From: Microbacterium sp. cf332
Lineage (GTDB): Bacteria; Actinomycetota; Actinomycetes; Actinomycetales; Microbacteriaceae
Direction: 5' to 3'
Assembly: GCF_900102175.1 (NCBI RefSeq)
Contig: NZ_FNKN01000001.1
Span: 930,001 to 994,000, forward strand
DNA length: 64,000 nt
The notes beneath the pieces were generated by a model. That model made no database searches, had not been told where the DNA came from, and was given only the letters and a program-made list of their open reading frames with translations. This document shows positions 62,543 to 64,000 of the stretch, one piece after another (positions within the stretch are counted from its first letter, which is position 1; every line of letters starts with the position of its first letter). The position numbers were made by a program, and so were the translations under genes.

Positions 62543-63319
62543 GTGGCCCTATCTTCGCGCACCGCTCCCCGTTCTCCCCGTCCGAGCATCGAGCTCGAGG
62601 TCGTCGCGACCGAGCGCCTGTCGGCACAGCTCGTGCGGGTGACTCTGGGCGGTGACGGCTTCGCCGGCTTCGAGAACCGGCCCGAGACCGACAAGTACGT
62701 CAAGCTCAAGTTCACGACGCCCGCACCGGAGTCGGCTCCGGTGACGCGCACGTACACGGTTCGCAGCGTGGACGCCGTGGCCGGCACGCTCTCGATCGAC
62801 TTCGTCGTGCACGGCGACGAGGGCCTCGCGGGCCCGTGGGCGGGGCGCGCGCAGGTCGGCGAGCGCATCGAGCTCATGGGGCCGGGCGGCGGCTACGCCC
62901 CGGATGCCGCGGCCGACTGGCACCTGCTCGCGGGCGACCTGTCGGCCGTTCCGGCGATCGCCGCGGCCCTCGAAGCGCTCCCGGCCGATGCGACCGGGCG
63001 TGCCTTCATCGAGGTCGAGTCCGATGAGGCGATCCTGCCCCTCGCGGCCCCCGCCGGCATCGAGGTCGAGTGGATCGTCGATGCGGGCCACGACCCCGAC
63101 GCCCTCGCCGCCGTCGTGCGCCAGTGCGACTGGCACGCCGGCGACGTGCAGGTGTTCGCGCACGGCGAGCGTGAGTCGATGAAGGCCCTGCGCCGCGTGC
63201 TCTTCGACGAGCGTGGACTCGACCGCGCTCGCGTCTCGCTCTCGGGCTACTGGGCCCGCGGCCGCACGGAGGACCGTTTCCAGGCCGAGAAGCGCGAGCC
63301 CATCGGCCAGATCCTCTGA
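62543..63319 (+). CDS. Siderophore-interacting protein (ferric reductase)
   Basis: A 258-residue flavin reductase of the SIP/ViuB family, releasing iron from ferric siderophores. Visible are the FAD site TRTYTVRSVD, GPGGGYAPD, and the C-terminal block LSGYWARGRTEDRF. TACCGT at 62531-62536 lies six bases before the GTG. No siderophore transporter is adjacent in this window. Confidence 0.9.
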   Translation: MALSSRTAPRSPRPSIELEVVATERLSAQLVRVTLGGDGFAGFENRPETDKYVKLKFTTPAPESAPVTRTYTVRSVDAVAGTLSIDFVVHGDEGLAGPWAGRAQVGERIELMGPGGGYAPDAAADWHLLAGDLSAVPAIAAALEALPADATGRAFIEVESDEAILPLAAPAGIEVEWIVDAGHDPDALAAVVRQCDWHAGDVQVFAHGERESMKALRRVLFDERGLDRARVSLSGYWARGRTEDRFQAEKREPIGQIL

Positions 63320-63335
63320 CCCTTCCCCTGCGAGC

Positions 63336-63435
63336 CCACCCCTCGCGCACCGCGGACACGTGGCCGGCTCGATGCGAGCGTGTGGGTTCGCGGCGCGCGG
63401 CCGGCGATGGAGCCCGGGAATGCGGTGAGGGGTGG
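63336..63435. repeat. Long-range inverted repeat in the 3' intergenic region
   Basis: CCACCCCT (63336-63343) pairs with AGGGGTGG (63428-63435), and CACCGC (63348-63353) with GCGGTG (63422-63427), leaving a 68-base loop. The right arm is about 18 bases before the next ATG. Confidence 0.35.
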
Positions 63436-63452
63436 CACCGGTTGGGGTCGAC

Positions 63453-64000
63453 ATGACCACTGTGGGAATCATCGGAGCAGGACACATCGGCAGCGCTCTC
63501 GCGGAGGGGCTGGTCGCGCGCGGTTACGACGTCGTCATCGCCAATTCACGCGGGCCCGAGACGCTGGGCGACCTCATCGCACGGCTCGGCGATCGCGCGC
63601 GGGCCGCGACGGCGCACGAGGCGGCGGAGGCCGCGGATTGGGCGGTCGTGACCGTGCCGCTGAAGGCACTGGGCGACATCCCCGCCGGGCCTCTCAGCGG
63701 CAAGATCGTGCTCGACACCAACAACTACTACTGGGAACGCGACGGCCGCATCCCCGAACTCGACGAGAAGCGGACGACGACGACCGAGATGGCGCAGCAG
63801 CACCTCGTCGGCGCGAAGGTCGCGAAGGCCTTCAACCACATCCCCGCCGCCGACATCACCACCGACGGCGCCCCCGCCGGATCAGCCGACCGCCGCGCGC
63901 TCGCGACCGCGAGCGACCACTCCGACGCGGTCGCCCACGTGACGGCACTGTACGACGAGTTCGGCTTCGACACGGTCGACATCGGCTCGCTCGCGGAGAG
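63453..64000 (+). CDS. F420-dependent NADP reductase-like protein, partial
   Basis: The first 182 codons are present. The N-terminus VGIIGAGHIGSALAEGL is a Rossmann NADP-binding loop, and NNYYWERDGRIPELD and KAFNHIPAADI fit the NADPH-dependent F420 reductase/F420-dependent NADP oxidoreductase family. The ATG at 63453 follows GGGG. The 3' end lies off the window. Some relatives are not F420-linked, so the cofactor is inferred. Confidence 0.85.
   Translation, partial: MTTVGIIGAGHIGSALAEGLVARGYDVVIANSRGPETLGDLIARLGDRARAATAHEAAEAADWAVVTVPLKALGDIPAGPLSGKIVLDTNNYYWERDGRIPELDEKRTTTTEMAQQHLVGAKVAKAFNHIPAADITTDGAPAGSADRRALATASDHSDAVAHVTALYDEFGFDTVDIGSLAE

Overview
The window reads as chromosomal DNA of a high-GC Gram-positive bacterium of the family Microbacteriaceae, most likely Microbacterium or a close relative. 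This rests on the very high GC at third codon positions, ThyX for thymidylate synthesis, a small DUF5302 protein, the CE1758/CE1759-type flavin monooxygenase pair, and a -10 element of the form TANNNT placed six bases before many start codons. No database search was possible, so the genus is an inference. I see no prophage, insertion sequence, integrase or CRISPR array. Coding density is high: 56 protein genes (two cut by the window ends), one SRP RNA gene and one tRNA-Ser. No gene-free stretch reaches 300 bases. The two longest, 14300-14589 and 54073-54367, hold the pnp leader and the ffs gene.

Layout. 1-5.1 kb: ftsK (partial), RNase J and dapA on the minus strand, with a divergent Nudix gene. 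5.2-11.8 kb: thyX, a membrane thioredoxin-like gene, an OsmC/epimerase pair, a membrane TPR-like gene coupled to dapB, a TauE-type exporter, a histidine phosphatase and an aldo/keto reductase relative whose catalytic tetrad is mostly replaced. 12-14.3 kb: pnp. 14.6-26.3 kb: a mixed accessory stretch lying between pnp and rpsO. It holds a methyltransferase, dctA with a divergent DctS/DctR-like two-component pair, a glycosyltransferase fused to an SGNH hydrolase, a VTT membrane protein, a flavin monooxygenase/FMN reductase pair, an acyltransferase and a 2-oxoglutarate/Fe(II)-type oxygenase. 26.4-30.6 kb: rpsO, an MFS exporter, YceI, an FKBP isomerase and a PrsW-type protease.

30.6-36.0 kb is the most system-like region. 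A TAXI-type binding lipoprotein overlaps a TctE-like histidine kinase, which overlaps an OmpR-type regulator. Divergent from them lie an MHS carboxylate permease and a fumarylacetoacetase-family enzyme, and the shared promoter region carries tandem TGTAAAG repeats. I read this as a carboxylate sensing, uptake and breakdown module. 36.1-43.1 kb: a DUF4190 protein, aspartase, a metallophosphoesterase, a PiT phosphate transporter with a coupled small membrane protein, and oligopeptidase B. 43.1-47.3 kb: recR-dnaX and a flavin monooxygenase. 47.3-54.1 kb: a GH65 phosphorylase with beta-phosphoglucomutase, then ackA-pta. 54.2-59 kb: ffs and a MoxR/DUF58/transglutaminase operon. 59-64 kb: a second dicarboxylate/amino-acid symporter, an HD protein, tRNA-Ser(GGA), a lactonase, a siderophore-interacting protein and an F420-dependent NADP reductase-like gene.

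Two themes recur. First, carboxylate handling: dctA with dctSR, the TAXI/two-component/MHS module, aspartase and a second DAACS symporter. Second, leaderless gene starts: 18 genes carry TANNNT exactly six bases before ATG or GTG, which would put the start codon at or next to the transcription start. I used that pattern, along with Shine-Dalgarno sites, to choose start codons.
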